Assembly (NCBI GenBank): GCA_002007465.1
Contig: LNAC01001850.1
Location: 1 to 64,000 of the forward strand
Source of the DNA: Ailurus styani
Taxonomy: Eukaryota > Chordata > Mammalia > Carnivora > Ailuridae
Length of the DNA stretch: 64,000 nucleotides
Direction: 5' to 3'
Position 1 is the stretch's first letter. Each line of letters opens with the position of its first letter. Position numbers and translations under genes: made by a program. Positions 47,310 to 58,619 of the stretch are shown one piece after another. Below the pieces are notes generated by a model that searched no databases, was not told the DNA's origin, and worked only from the letters and a program-made list of their open reading frames with translations.

Positions 47310-47723
47310 CTTAGATGTCCATCAACAGATGAATGGATAAAGAAGAATGGAATAATATGCAGACATCAAAAGAAACAAAATCTTGCTGTTTGCAATGACG
47401 TGGTTGGAACTACAGGGTATTATGCTAAGAGAAATAAGTCAATCAGAGAAAGATAATTATCATATGATATCTATGATATGAGGAACTTAAGGGGCAGGGC
47501 AGCGTCTGTGGGGAGTAGGGAGGGGAAAAATGAAACAAGATTGGATTGGGAAGGAGACAAACAATAAGAAACTCTTAATCTCATGAAACAAACTGAAGGT
47601 TACTGGGGGGTGGGAGGGTATGGATAGGGTGGATGGGTTATGGACATTGTGGAGGGTTTGTGCTATGGTGAGTGCTGTGAAAGGTGTAAGCCTGATGAGT
47701 CACAGTACCCCTGGGGCAAAAAA
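47310..47723 (+). mobile_element. Young 5'-truncated L1 with 18-bp perfect target-site duplication
   Basis: 414 bp of the youngest L1 type in the window (3' end GTACCCCTGGGGC plus poly-A). AAAAGTTTTTATGTTCTA occurs exactly at 47292-47309 and 47724-47741. It contains the last codons of ORF2 and the 3'UTR with a G-rich tract at 47605-47629. Confidence 0.93.
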
Positions 47724-47741
47724 AAAAGTTTTTATGTTCTA

Positions 47742-48219
47742 AGAAGTCTTCAGCAGAGATATTCATTATTTTTGTAATCCTAAAATACTTAACAACTTAA
47801 CAAAACCTGTATGCTCAAAGAAAATTGCAAAACCACTTATTAAGACCAATGAAATAATTGATTACTAAATCAATAATTTAGCTTCCATAAACTTTTCAAC
47901 AAGGAGTCTAAGGGAGGTTCTAGGTGGTGACTATATTGATATTTTAAGAGGGTGGTGCAAGCAAAGACATCCCTCAGATTGAAAGTACTTCCAGCTTAGA
48001 AATATGATGTGCACTATGATATAAAATCTCTGTCCCTCCTTCACAAAGGCCAGGACCCTTACCCATTCATTAATACTAGAGCTAGAGGCTTAAAAATAAT
48101 ATCATTATTATTTATGAAATATATTTACTCTTACAAAATAGAAAGAAGAAGCCCCAATCTTTGTGCCATTCATTCCATTCACCAGCAACAGTTGTAGCTT
48201 AGGATGCAATAGGGAAGTG
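47742..48219. other. No recognised feature
   Basis: Nothing recognised; this is the left flank of the ERV gag-like region. Confidence 0.4.
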
Positions 48220-48439
48220 AAGGGAGGTCAACTATTTTCTCAAGGAGAATAAAGAAGCCCAGTGGTCAAGAAGGGCACCTCCCACCTCTCTAAACCATAG
48301 GAAACTTCAGCAATGTTCTTGATGTGATACCATTTGGAAGCTGAGGGGGGTTTTGCTTATGAAGTCCTAGGATATTAGTGTACTGTTGTCATTTTGTAGG
48401 GATTGGCTATAGGATCAACTTTCTTAGTCGCAAAGGAGT

Positions 48440-49350
48440 CCCTTTGGGGCTGTCTCCTAACACACTTGAGTCAATTTGGACAGCAGAATTTAAAGAAGCA
48501 CCTCATTTTCTCTAATAATTCCTGGCTTTAGTGTTGTCTAGAGGATGATAAAAAATGGCCCATTATAGTCTTCTTAAGTGTCGATACTATTTATAAATTA
48601 GATTATTTTTGTAGGTGTCAGGGAAAATGGACCAAAATCCCATATGATCAGGATTTTACGGTCTAGTACTAAAGCGCTGATCTCTCCATCTTTTGTTAGG
48701 TGGCCTAAGGACGCCCCTCTCTTGCCCTCTATCCTCAATACACCATCAGTTCAGGAGCATCAACACTTCTACTTCCATCTTTAATGGCTATGTTAAATAG
48801 AACCAATTATCTGGTTAATCTACCTCAAGACAGGGACTGTAAGGGGTATCCCAAAGCAGCTGCTGAAACTCCTTTTGTTTCAGGGAGGTTCCTTGTCTTC
48901 TCCAGCCCAACATTGGCTGCCTATTTTCACCTTTTTTCAGTGGATAAAAAAACTTGTGTCTCTTCCTCTGTTTGAGCTGACAAGATTTAAGACTCAGAGC
49001 CCACTTTCTCTGAGCCCAGGTACTTTTATCCTCCTCCAGGATTGCTGGTGGCACCTTACCTCTTTTGGAGGCACCTCGCCTCCAACTTCCTCTCCAGTTT
49101 ATTCACCACTATGGGTGCAGCATGCATAACTGTCTCCTATACCATCCTCCATGCATTCAGGGTCATTGGCTGCTGCTCCTACTATGCTTGCTATCAGGGA
49201 AAAAAGAGCACCCCAAGTTGTTAGGCTACCTCTTTATGAAGTTCCCCTGGAGGACATAATTAATCAAGTTTAGGGTCCCAAGGGTTCCTTTAGACTTAAA
49301 CTGCCTCTTACTTTCCCTATAGCTGTCCCAGGTAAAAATTGATAGTGGGG
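48440..49350 (+). pseudogene. Class-I-like endogenous retrovirus gag remnant
   Basis: Decayed sequence whose fragments, in three frames, follow the order of a gammaretrovirus-like gag. A matrix-like segment lies at about 48470-48660, with an alternating Trp/Lys/Tyr pattern near its end. A proline/serine-rich linker lies at about 48700-49190. A segment resembling the start of capsid lies at about 49220-49340. Stops and frameshifts occur throughout; the open stretches are 60-84 codons. No LTR, pol or env is recognised beside it. This is inferred from recall of the family and needs a profile search. Confidence 0.45.
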
Positions 49351-50086
49351 AACAGATTGATTAACATTTAAGTGGGCCCAGATGCAACATATTTATATTT
49401 AAACTAATTTAAGATTTTTAGTTTAATTAAGGTAGACATGTATTTAGAGATATCAGCATTAAGTATAAAACTTTTATTCTACCAAGCTTTGTTAAAGGTC
49501 AAACAAGCTCATGGGATCTTTCTTGCAATGTGTCATCAAGAAGATAAATTAAAATGATGGTTAATTTTGTCTGTCTCAAGCTTTTAATGGACAATAGTTA
49601 AAAAAACAAGTAGGTTAAATAAATGAAAACATTTATATGCAAAACTTTTAATAGCTATCAAAAGATTTGGTATCCTGAATCTTTGAAGTTTTGCCAAGTT
49701 AAATGATAAATTAGATTGAAAATATTAGACTTTTCCAAATAAAAATACATTATTGAGGGGGGAAATTTTTTAAAAAAGGTAATTTTGTCCTAAATGCGAT
49801 CGTTTTGTGAGAAAAGGCTGAGAATAAATTTTGAATGAAAAAGAAAGCTATATGCAATGTAATGAATTAACACTACATAAAATAAATGTTCAATCCTAAC
49901 TGAAAAACTTTCAATAAAATGTCCTAAATCATCATTCTGAAATACAAAAAGAAAAAAAAGGGAAGGTGATAGAAGTTTTGTGAAGTGAATCTTTAGAAAA
50001 TATTCTTACCTCTGATTAAGAGTGTGGTTGAAATGAATGGATTTTAAAGTACATTTGTATAAGATTAAAATTCTGCTTTTCTCTTT
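49351..50086. other. No recognised feature
   Basis: AT-rich sequence after the gag-like remnant; no LTR was identified. Confidence 0.35.
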
Positions 50087-50100
50087 TAAAAAGACAGTTT

Positions 50101-50290
50101 CTTGGGCGCCTGGGTGGCTCAGTGGATTTAAGCCTCTCCCTTAGGCTCAGGTCATGATCTCAGGGTCCTGGGATCGAAGCCCGCATCAGGCTCTCTACTC
50201 AGCAGGGAGCCTGCTTCCTCCTCTCTCTCTACCTACTTGTAATCTCTTTCTGTCAAATAGATAAATAAAATCTTTAAAAAAATAAAAAAA
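50101..50290 (+). mobile_element. CAN-SINE with 14-bp target-site duplication
   Basis: Sense SINE starting GGGCGCCTGGGTGGCTCAG. TAAAAAGACAGTTT is found at 50087-50100 and 50291-50304. Confidence 0.92.
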
Positions 50291-50379
50291 TAAAAAGACA
50301 GTTTTTTTTGGTCACTAGTCAGTTCTAGATAACAAATTGCAAAGAAAGTTTTTCCTTGCTTTTTTCTGCCCAGAAAACC

Positions 50380-50440
50380 ATGTTTCTTTTTTTTTTTGTT
50401 TTGTTTTGTTTGTTTTTGTTTTTGTTTGGTTATCTAACCT
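50380..50440. repeat. Low-complexity T/GTTTT tract
   Basis: T-run followed by GTTTT units, with no element body recognised. Confidence 0.8.
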
Positions 50441-50508
50441 GAAAAACAAAGGTTTTTTTGTTTCCTCCTTATCAGATCTTTTATTACTAATGAAAGTTAA
50501 AACTTCTC

Positions 50509-50640
50509 AGAGCACCAGGCTGGGTCAGTTGTGGAACATGCAATTCTTGATCTCAGGGATGTGAATTCAAGCCCCATATTGGGTATGAAGCTTACATAAG
50601 TAAGTAAGTAAATAAATAAATAAATAATAAGTAAATAACA
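50509..50640 (+). mobile_element. Short CAN-SINE variant without CT block
   Basis: tRNA-like head (CACCAGGCTGGGTCAG, CTTGATCTCAGGGATGTGAATTC, GCCCCATATTGGGT) passes straight into (AAGT/AAAT)n. It is an older SINEC type. Confidence 0.65.
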
Positions 50641-51261
50641 ATCAAACTATTCTCAATGTTGAAGGAGCTAAGTATAGTTAACAAAACCATGGTTTTCTGT
50701 AGAATCTCTTGCTGTCACTTTGGTTAAATATAAATCTTAGATTTACAATGATCTGTAATACTTTTTAGGCATATGCTTTAAACTTTCTGAGGTTTTTAAC
50801 AAATTTTACCAGAATCGAATGGTAAATGAAGACCTTTTTACTAATTATGCTTGTTTATTTGGTATCTGAGGTTATTTGGACAGCATTGTCAAAACAATAG
50901 TGATAAATCTCCAGTTGTATCGTATGGGAAAATGCTATAACTCTTCTAGAAAATAGATGAAATTTCTGTAGCTATAATATGTCCTGGTAAAAGATCAATA
51001 GTTTAATTATTGAAATGTCATGTGTCAGAAATAACCACATGTCCTCTTCAATTACATCATAAGAAACTCACATATTAGATCTTCAGCCATATCCATTTAT
51101 GAACTACTTGTTCTCATATATTCTAATTTTTCTGATGCTTTTTCAAAATGCATTTTTACTTCAAGGAGAGTCATAGAATGGATTTTTGACCAAAAAAAGT
51201 GTTTGATGTATATATAAAATCATAAAACTGATCAGGTAAGAATTTCCAGAACTAATGGGTA
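50641..51261. other. No recognised feature
   Basis: Nothing recognised. Confidence 0.4.
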
Positions 51262-52075
51262 AATACAAATCCAAGTCACAACGAGATATCATCTAACACC
51301 ACTTAGAATGGCCCAAATTAACAAGACAGGGAAGGACAAGTATTGGTGAGGATGCAGTGAAAGGGTAACCCTCTTACACTGTTGGTGGGAGTGCAAGCTG
51401 GTACAGCCACTCTGGAAAACAGTATAGAGGTTCCTCAAGATGTTAAAAATAGAGCTACCTTATGACCCAGCAATTGATCTACTCAGTATTTAACCCAAAC
51501 ATCCATTTGTAGTGAAAAAAGGGGGCACGTGCACCCCAATGCTCATAGCAACAGTGTCCTCAATAGGCAAGTATGCAAGGATCCACGATGCCCTTCAACA
51601 AATGAATGATAAAAAAGATGTTCATACTTACATTATAATATTACTCATCCTTCATAAAGGATGAATACCCACCATTTGCATCGACATGGATGGAACTGGA
51701 AGGGATGATGCTAAGTCAAATAAGTCAAGCAGAGAAAGATAATTAGTACATGGTTTCATTCATTTGTGGAATAAAGGAAATAGCACAAAGTATAATAGGG
51801 GAAGGGAGGGAAAACAGGATGGATAGAAATCAGAGAGGGAGACAAACCATGAGAGAGTCTGGACTCCAGAAAACACACTGAGGGTTATAGAAGTGGAGGG
51901 GGTGGGGTATAGGTAATTAGGTGAAGGGTATTTAGGAGGTCACGTTTTGTGATGAGTACTGGGTTTTATATGCAACTAATGAATCATCGAACAGTACATC
52001 AAAGACTAATGATGCACTATATGCTGCCTTACTGAACATAATAACAAATAATATATAAAATAAATAAATTATGTT
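51262..52075 (+). mobile_element. Carnivore L1 3' portion, sense, 5' truncated
   Basis: End of ORF2 (GGTGAGGATGCAGTGAAAGG, CACTCTGGAAAACAGTATAG, CGACATGGATGGAACTGGAA) plus 3'UTR to AATATATAAAATAAATAAATT. It is broken in all frames. Confidence 0.85.
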
Positions 52076-52349
52076 TTTATAAAAAGTAAATAAACTTAAT
52101 AAATATGAAAACACAGTACTGAATGGATTAAGGAAAATGATAAAATATTCTTTTGTGAATAAAATAAAACATTTATCTTTTCTCCCTACGTAAACCCTCC
52201 AGAATTCAGAAACTCTCAGTGAGTATTCTTTCTTCCATGGCAATTATAATCATTTGCATAAGTTCAATGAGAATCTGTTTTCCTGGCAACAGGACACCCT
52301 TGGAAACACTGATTATATTACCAAGTCTTTGGCTGGAATGTCATGTTTA

Positions 52350-52546
52350 TTTTATTTTACTTTTTAGATTTTATTTATTTGAGAGAGAGACATAATGAGA
52401 GAAGGAACAGAAGCAGGGATAGTGGGAGAGGGAGAAGAAGGCCTCCCACCAAGCTGGGAGCCCTATGCAGGGCTTGATCCCAGGACCCAAGGATCATGAC
52501 CTGAGCCGAAGGCAGACGCCTTAATGACTGAGCCACTCAGGCACAC
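52350..52546 (-). mobile_element. CAN-SINE with 17-bp target-site duplication (one mismatch)
   Basis: Antisense SINE. CTGGAATG(T/C)CATGTTTA flanks it at 52333-52349 and 52547-52563. Confidence 0.9.
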
Positions 52547-52859
52547 CTGGAATGCCATGTTTAAAAGAGAACTGCATAGAACTGGATAGGATCACACAGC
52601 TTAAGGTTGAGTTTTTGAAGCAAAAATAAAGCCCCTTGAGAATTTGGCCTGATATCTTGTTATGGGTTTCCCAGAAGTCTGACCAGGTTAGTAAAGAATG
52701 GCACTTCCTGGAAGGTTCAGGATATATTGGAGACCTCTAGAGGAGGAATATACCCACGACAGGTACTGCAGGCAAGTCTGATAAAATACTGGGCTTTGCT
52801 CTGGCCTCAAGAGGCTACTAAAATTTCAATCTAGAGATTCCTTATGAAAGTTCCAGCAA

Positions 52860-53050
52860 GGGGTGCCTGGGTGGCTCAGTGCGTTAAGGCCTCTGCCTTC
52901 GGCCCAGGTCACGATCTCAGGGTCTTGGGATCTAGCCACACATAGGGTTCCCTGCTCGACAGGGTGCTGGCTTCCTCCTCTCTCTGCCTACCTCTCTTCC
53001 TACTTGTAATCTTTCTCTCTGTCAAATAAATAAATAAAAACTTAAAAAAA
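52860..53050 (+). mobile_element. CAN-SINE with 14-bp perfect target-site duplication
   Basis: Sense SINE GGGGTGCCTGGGTGGCTCAG to AAATAAATAAAAACTTAAAA. GAAAGTTCCAGCAA lies at 52846-52859 and 53051-53064. Confidence 0.93.
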
Positions 53051-53179
53051 GAAAGTTCCAGCAAAGCACATTTTAAAGGCTCCTTATAAATAATCAGTAT
53101 TCTTTCTAAACATATGTAAAGAAATAGGCTATTAAATAATATAAGCTATTAAATTTAGGCTATTAAAACTAGACTTGTT

Positions 53180-53330
53180 TTGGGCACCTGGGTGGCTCAA
53201 TGGGTTAGGCCTCTACCTTTGTCTCAGGTCGTGAACTCAGGGTCCTGGGATCGAGTTTCTCATCAGGCTCTCTGCTCATCAAGGGAGCCTCCTTGCTCTT
53301 ATATTTCTGCCTTCCTCTCTGCCTACTGGT

Positions 53331-53376
<46 letters not shown>

Positions 53377-53404
53377 AAATAAATAAATAAAATCTCAAAA
53401 GAAA
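53180..53404 (+). mobile_element. CAN-SINE with 14-bp target-site duplication and expanded (CT)n
   Basis: Sense SINE. TAAAACTAGACTTG flanks it at 53163-53176 and 53405-53418. The internal CT tract (53333-53373) is expanded to about 20 units. Confidence 0.9.
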
Positions 53405-53418
53405 TAAAACTAGACTTG

Positions 53419-53707
53419 CTTCACAAACAGCTTAGTCCTGATTTTTCTATGTCTAGAAATTTAGACAGAAAAAATATGTTTCAATAAAGTATCTGTTTAG
53501 ATGTTAGATTCAAGTTTAGATTGTCTTTAAATGTTTGTTATTGCCTAATCTAGATAACTTGAGGTTAACTTCAGAGGGAATGCCATAATAGTTCACATAT
53601 AATCTTTTTGCTTCTTACTCTGTGGGGATAATAAAAAGGACCACATGTCCATATGATAATTTAAACATCTGGGAATGGGATTGATTCCAAAGGAATTGTT
53701 TAACTAA
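53419..53707. other. No recognised feature
   Basis: Short unassigned spacer before the young L1. Confidence 0.4.
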
Positions 53708-55301
53708 GGGAGAAGCAGCGAGATGGCGGAGGAATATAAGACCAATTATGATCAGGTCCCAGAAATTCACCAGATAGCTATCAAACTATTCTCAACACCT
53801 ACAAATTCTACAGGAGATGGAAGAGAAGAAGAGCAGCAATTCTAGGAACAGAAAATCGACCACTTTCCGGAAGGTGGGAGGTGCGGAGAAGTGAATCTGA
53901 AGCAATGGGAAGATGGACCCTGGGGGGAGGAGCCGGCTCCCTGCAAGTGAGAGAGCAGTGGAGCACAAAATTGGAACATTTAAAAGTTTGCTCCACTGAG
54001 GATCGTCACCCCAGAGGCCAAGCGGGGTGTGAAACACTTGCGGGGACAGTGTTGTCTCAGGACCCACGGGGACACAAAAATACCAGAGATGTCTGAGTGC
54101 AACAGAGCTACCAGGTATCAGAGAGAAACCAACGGGAGAGACAGAGGCAAGCTGAGAAGCTGTCTCTCAGCTCGGTGTTACCTTGAGCCATGATCCAAAG
54201 CACAGTCGGGCCACTGCTCTTTGAGCGGGGACCCACGGGTGGCAGACCCAGAGATATCCCCTCCTTCCTCCTCTGGGAGGGGCAGCATGGGAGTGGATGC
54301 AGGAATCTGCTGGGTTAGGAGGTTCTAAATGGGGCCAGGCACCAGAGATAGAAACGCTTGATCACAGGCCGGGTGAGCTCAGAGCGCAGCCAGAGACCAG
54401 GGAGACAGGAGGGACTGACTTCTGTTCTCTGAGGGTGCAAAGAGAAGTGAGGACCCTGAGCTCTCAGCTCCTCTGGGTCAGAGACTGGGAGGCGGCCATT
54501 TTTATTCCTGTCCTCCAACATGGTACAGAAAGCGTTCAGTGAACAAAAGCTCCTGAGAGAAAACCCGAGCTGATTACTTAGTGTGACCCCTGGCAAGGGC
54601 AGTGTGATTCCACCTTGGGGAAAGACACTTAAGAATCACAGCAACAGGCCCCTTCCCCAGGAGACCAGCAAGAAAATCCAGCCAAAGCTAAGTTCAAGAT
54701 TGCTGAGAATTGTGGAACTCTGGAGCTAGGGGAAAGCAACACAGAGAATTATGGCTTTTAACCCATGATTCTTTAGTCGTTCAAAGTTAAATTCTTTTAA
54801 TTTTATGTTTTTCTTACTCTTTTCTTTTAATTATTTCCTTTGTCCTATTTTAATGTTTTTAACAGTTATATCTTATCAACAATTTTTAATCTTTTTAATT
54901 TTCATTGTTAAATTCATATTTTATAGCTCCATTGTATTTAACTTTATTTTTTGTATACATATAAGGTCTGTTCAATTCATCAGTCTAATAGATAGAGATA
55001 GAGATAGAAATAGAGATAGATATAGAGTGAGAGACCAAGATAGATATAGAAACAGAAATAGATAACATAGATACAGAAAAGGATATTCTTTTATTGTTTT
55101 TTTGTCCTGTTTTTGTTTCACTTTGTTTTTGTTTTTTGTTTTATTGTTTTTGTTTGTTTGTTGTTTGTTTTTTGGTTTTCTCCCTATTTCTTTTCTCCCC
55201 AGTTCCAGGGCCCTTCTGAGTAGGTTAGTGAGTATTTCTCTGGGGTCCTTGCTACCCTTTAGTATTTTGTTCTCTCATTCATCTATTCTTATCTGCATAA
55301 A

Positions 55302-56219
55302 ATGACAAGGCAGAAAAAATCAACACAAAAAAAAGAACAAAAGGCAGTAATGACAGCTAGGGATCTAATCAATGTGGATATTAGTAATATGACAGAACTA
55401 GAGTTCAGAATGACGATTATTCAGGTGGTGGCTGGGCTCAAAAAAGCATGGAAGATAACAGAGAATACCTCTCTAGAGAAATTAAACTCCTTTCTGGAGT
55501 CATAAAAGAACTAAAATCTTACCAGGCTGAAATAAAAAAAAGCTATTAATGAGGTGCAATCAAAAAAGGATGTTCTTACAGCTAGGATAAATGAGGCAGA
55601 AGACAGATTTAGTGATTTAGAAGACAAACTGTCAGAGAATAAAGAAGAGGATGAAAATAGAGACAAACGAATAGTATACCATGAGGGGAGAATTCAAGAG
55701 ATAAGTGATACCATAAGACAAAACAATATTAGAATAATTGGGATCACGGAAGAGGAAGAGGGAGAGAGAGGGGGGCAGAAGAGATATTAGAGCAAATTAT
55801 ACTACATTATTATCCTAATTTGGAGAGGGGAACCAGCATCAAAATCCAGGAGGCACAAAGAACCCCCCTCAAAATCAATAAAAATAGGTCCACACCCTGT
55901 CATCTATTAGTAAAACTTACAAGTCTTAGTGACAAAAAGAAAACCCTGAAAGCAGCTCGGTACAAGACGTCTATAACATACAATGGAAGAAATATTAAAC
56001 TGAGAGCAGACCTATCCACTTAAACCTGGCAGGTCAGAAAGAACTGGCATGATATATTCAGAGCACTAAACATGAATAATATGGAGCCAAGTATACTATA
56101 TCCAGCTAGGCTGTCATTGAAAATAGAAGGAGAGAAAAAGCTTCCAGGACAAACAACAATTAAAGGAATTTGCAAACATCAAGCCAGCCCTACAGGAAAT
56201 ATTGACAGGGGTCCTCTAA
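55302..56219 (+). pseudogene. L1 ORF1 pseudogene
   Basis: Starts MTRQKKSTQKKEQK and continues for 67 codons with MTARDLIN and MTELEFRM before a stop at about 55505. Further pieces are at 55554-55790 (coiled-coil-like, rich in E, D and R) and 55820-56023. The region ends at GGGGTCCTCTAA. RNA-binding chaperone in intact L1s; inactive here. Confidence 0.82.
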
Positions 56220-56298
56220 GCAAAGAAAGCCAAAAAGAAATATAGACCAGAAAGGAAGAGACACAATATACAGTAACAGTCATCTTACAGGCAATACA

Positions 56299-58053
56299 AT
56301 GGCTCTAGATTCATATTTCTCAATAGTTACCTGAATGTAAATGGACTAAATGCCCCTACTAAAAGAAACAGGGTAAATTGATAAAGAAAATTGATAAAAA
56401 ATCACAGAATTGATAAAAAAAAAAACCCAAGACCCACAGATATGCTGTCTACCAGAAACTCATTTTACATGCAAAGACACCTCCAGATTTAAAGTGAGGG
56501 GATGGAGAGGTGCCTGGGTGGCTCAGTAGGTTAAAGCCTATTCCTTCAGCTCGGGTCATGATCTCAGGGTCCTGGGATCGAGCCCCACATCGGGCTTCCT
56601 GCTCAGCAGGTAGCCTTCTTCCTCCTCTCTCTCCGAATGCCTCTCTGCCTACTTGTGATCTCGCTGTTGAATAAATAAATAAAATACTTAAAAAAAATAG
56701 TGAGGGGGTGAAAACAACTTACCATGTCAATGGACATCAAAAGAATGCTGGAGTGGAAATCTTTACATGAGATAAATTAGATTTTAAGCCAAAGACCATC
56801 ATAAGAGATGTGGAAAGACACTATGTCATACTAAAAGAATCTGTCCAATAAGAAGATGTAACAATTGTAAATATCTATGCCCCTAATATGGGAGCACCCT
56901 ATTATATAAATCAATTAATTAATAACGAAATCAAAGAAACACATTGAGAATAATAGTAGGGGGCCTTAACACCCCCCTTACTGAAATCGACAGATCAATG
57001 AAGCAAAAGATCAATGAGGAGATAAAGGCTTTAAATGACACCCTGGACCAGTTGGACAGCATAAATATATTGGGAACATCCATCCCAAAACAACAGAATA
57101 CACATTCTTCTCTAGTGCACATGGAACATTCTCAAGAATAGACCATTTTCTGGGTCACAAATCAGGTCTCAACAGGTACCAAAAGATTGGGATCATTCCC
57201 TTCATATTTTCAGACCATAATGCTAAGAAACTAGAACTCAGCCACCAGAGGAAAGTTGGAAAGAACTCAAATACATGGAGGCTTAAGAACATCCTACTAA
57301 AGAATGATTGGGTCAACCAGGAAATTAAAGAAGAATTAAAAAATTCATGGAAACAAATGAAAATGAAAACACAACTGTTCAAAATCTTTGGGACACAGAA
57401 AAGCAGTTCAGAGAGGAAAGTATATAGTAATACAAGGCTTTCTCAAGACACAAGAAAGGTCTCAAATACACAACCTAACCCTAAACCTAAAGGAGCTGGA
57501 GAAAGAACAGCAAAGGAAGCCTACACCCAGCAGGAGAAGAGAATTAATCAAGATCAGAGCAGAAATCAATGAAATAGAAACCAAAAAACAGTGAAACAAA
57601 TCAATGAAACTAGGAGCTGGTTCTTTGAAAGAATTAATAAGATTGATAAACCCCTGCCCAGACTTATCCAAAAGAAGAGATAAGACTCAAATTAATAAAA
57701 TCATGAATGAAACAGGAGAGATCACAACCAATACCAAATAAATAAAAACAAGTATAAGAACATATTAGGAGCAACTCTACACCATCAAAATTGACAATCT
57801 GGGAGAAATGGTTGCATTCCTAGAGACATAGATACTACTAAAACTGAACCGGAAAGAATTTGAAAACCTGAATAGACCCATAACCAGTAATGAGTTTGAG
57901 GCAGTCATCAAAAATATCCGAAAAAACAAGAGTCCAGGGACAGACATTTTCCCAGGGTAATTCTAACAAAAATTTAAAGAAGAACTAATACCTATTCTCC
58001 TGAAACTGTTCCAAAAAATAGAAATGGAAGGAAAGCTTCCAAACTCATTTTAT
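56299..58053 (+). pseudogene. L1 ORF2 pseudogene, 5' part, with SINE insertion
   Basis: The start ATGGCTCTAGATTCATA at 56299 is equivalent to the minus copy at 62479. The endonuclease region is split by the SINE at 56508-56698 and by frameshifts. Open pieces are at 56944-57141 and 57357-57594. It ends inside the reverse-transcriptase N-terminal region at the L1/L1 junction. Confidence 0.8.
56508..56698 (+). mobile_element. CAN-SINE inside L1 ORF2
   Basis: Sense SINE GGTGCCTGGGTGGCTCAG to AAATAAATAAAATACTTAAA. AGTGAGGG(G/G)(A/G)TG flanks it at 56493-56504 and 56699-56710 with one difference, so it inserted after this L1. Confidence 0.9.
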
Positions 58054-58061
58054 TTTTTTCG

Positions 58062-58127
58062 GTCTATTTATTTTATTTTATTTTATTTTATTTTATTTTA
58101 TTTTATTTTATTTTATTTTATTTTATT
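58062..58127. repeat. (TTTTA)n pentanucleotide repeat at gap edge
   Basis: About 13 TTTTA units run into the N gap. They are likely the reversed A-rich tail of the minus-strand L1. Confidence 0.9.
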
Positions 58128-58395
58128 NNNNNNNNNNNNNNNNNNNNNNNNNNNNNNNNNNNNNNNNNNNNNNNNNNNNNNNNNNNNNNNNNNNNNNNNN
58201 NNNNNNNNNNNNNNNNNNNNNNNNNNNNNNNNNNNNNNNNNNNNNNNNNNNNNNNNNNNNNNNNNNNNNNNNNNNNNNNNNNNNNNNNNNNNNNNNNNNN
58301 NNNNNNNNNNNNNNNNNNNNNNNNNNNNNNNNNNNNNNNNNNNNNNNNNNNNNNNNNNNNNNNNNNNNNNNNNNNNNNNNNNNNNNNNNNNNNNN
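58128..58395. other. Assembly gap, 268 N
   Basis: The only long run of N, placed between two opposed young L1 copies next to a pentanucleotide repeat. Its true length is unknown. Confidence 0.99.
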
Positions 58396-58619
58396 TGAAT
58401 CATCAGGCTTACATCTTTCACAGCATTCACCAAAGCACAAACCCTCCCCAATGTCCATAACCCATCCACCCTATCCCTACCCTCCCACCCCCCAGTAACC
58501 CTCAGTTTGTTTTATGAGATTAGAAGTCTCTTATGGTTTGTCTCCTTCCCCATCCCATCTTGTTTCATTATTTTTCCCTCCCTACCCCCCACAACCCCCC
58601 ACCCTGCCCCTCAAGTTCC

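Larger units (their letters stand above)
53708..58053 (+). mobile_element. Young L1, 5' complete, interrupted in ORF2
   Basis: 5'UTR from GGGAGAAGCAGCGAGATGGCGG, ORF1 and the first roughly 1.75 kb of ORF2. At about 58053 the sequence changes to (TTTTA)n and then the assembly gap. The GAGATGGCGG near +13 resembles the YY1 site known at L1 5' ends. The missing 3' part may lie beyond the right window edge, past the inserted minus-strand L1. Confidence 0.88.

Noticed and set aside
48784..49259. Overlapping 60-84-codon frames as an unknown host gene
   Set aside because: Better explained as a decayed ERV gag region; frames are short and overlap without shared start or splice sites.
53333..53373. 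Array of short repeats as a CRISPR-like structure
   Set aside because: It is the CT tract of a SINE; no spacers, and the DNA is mammalian.
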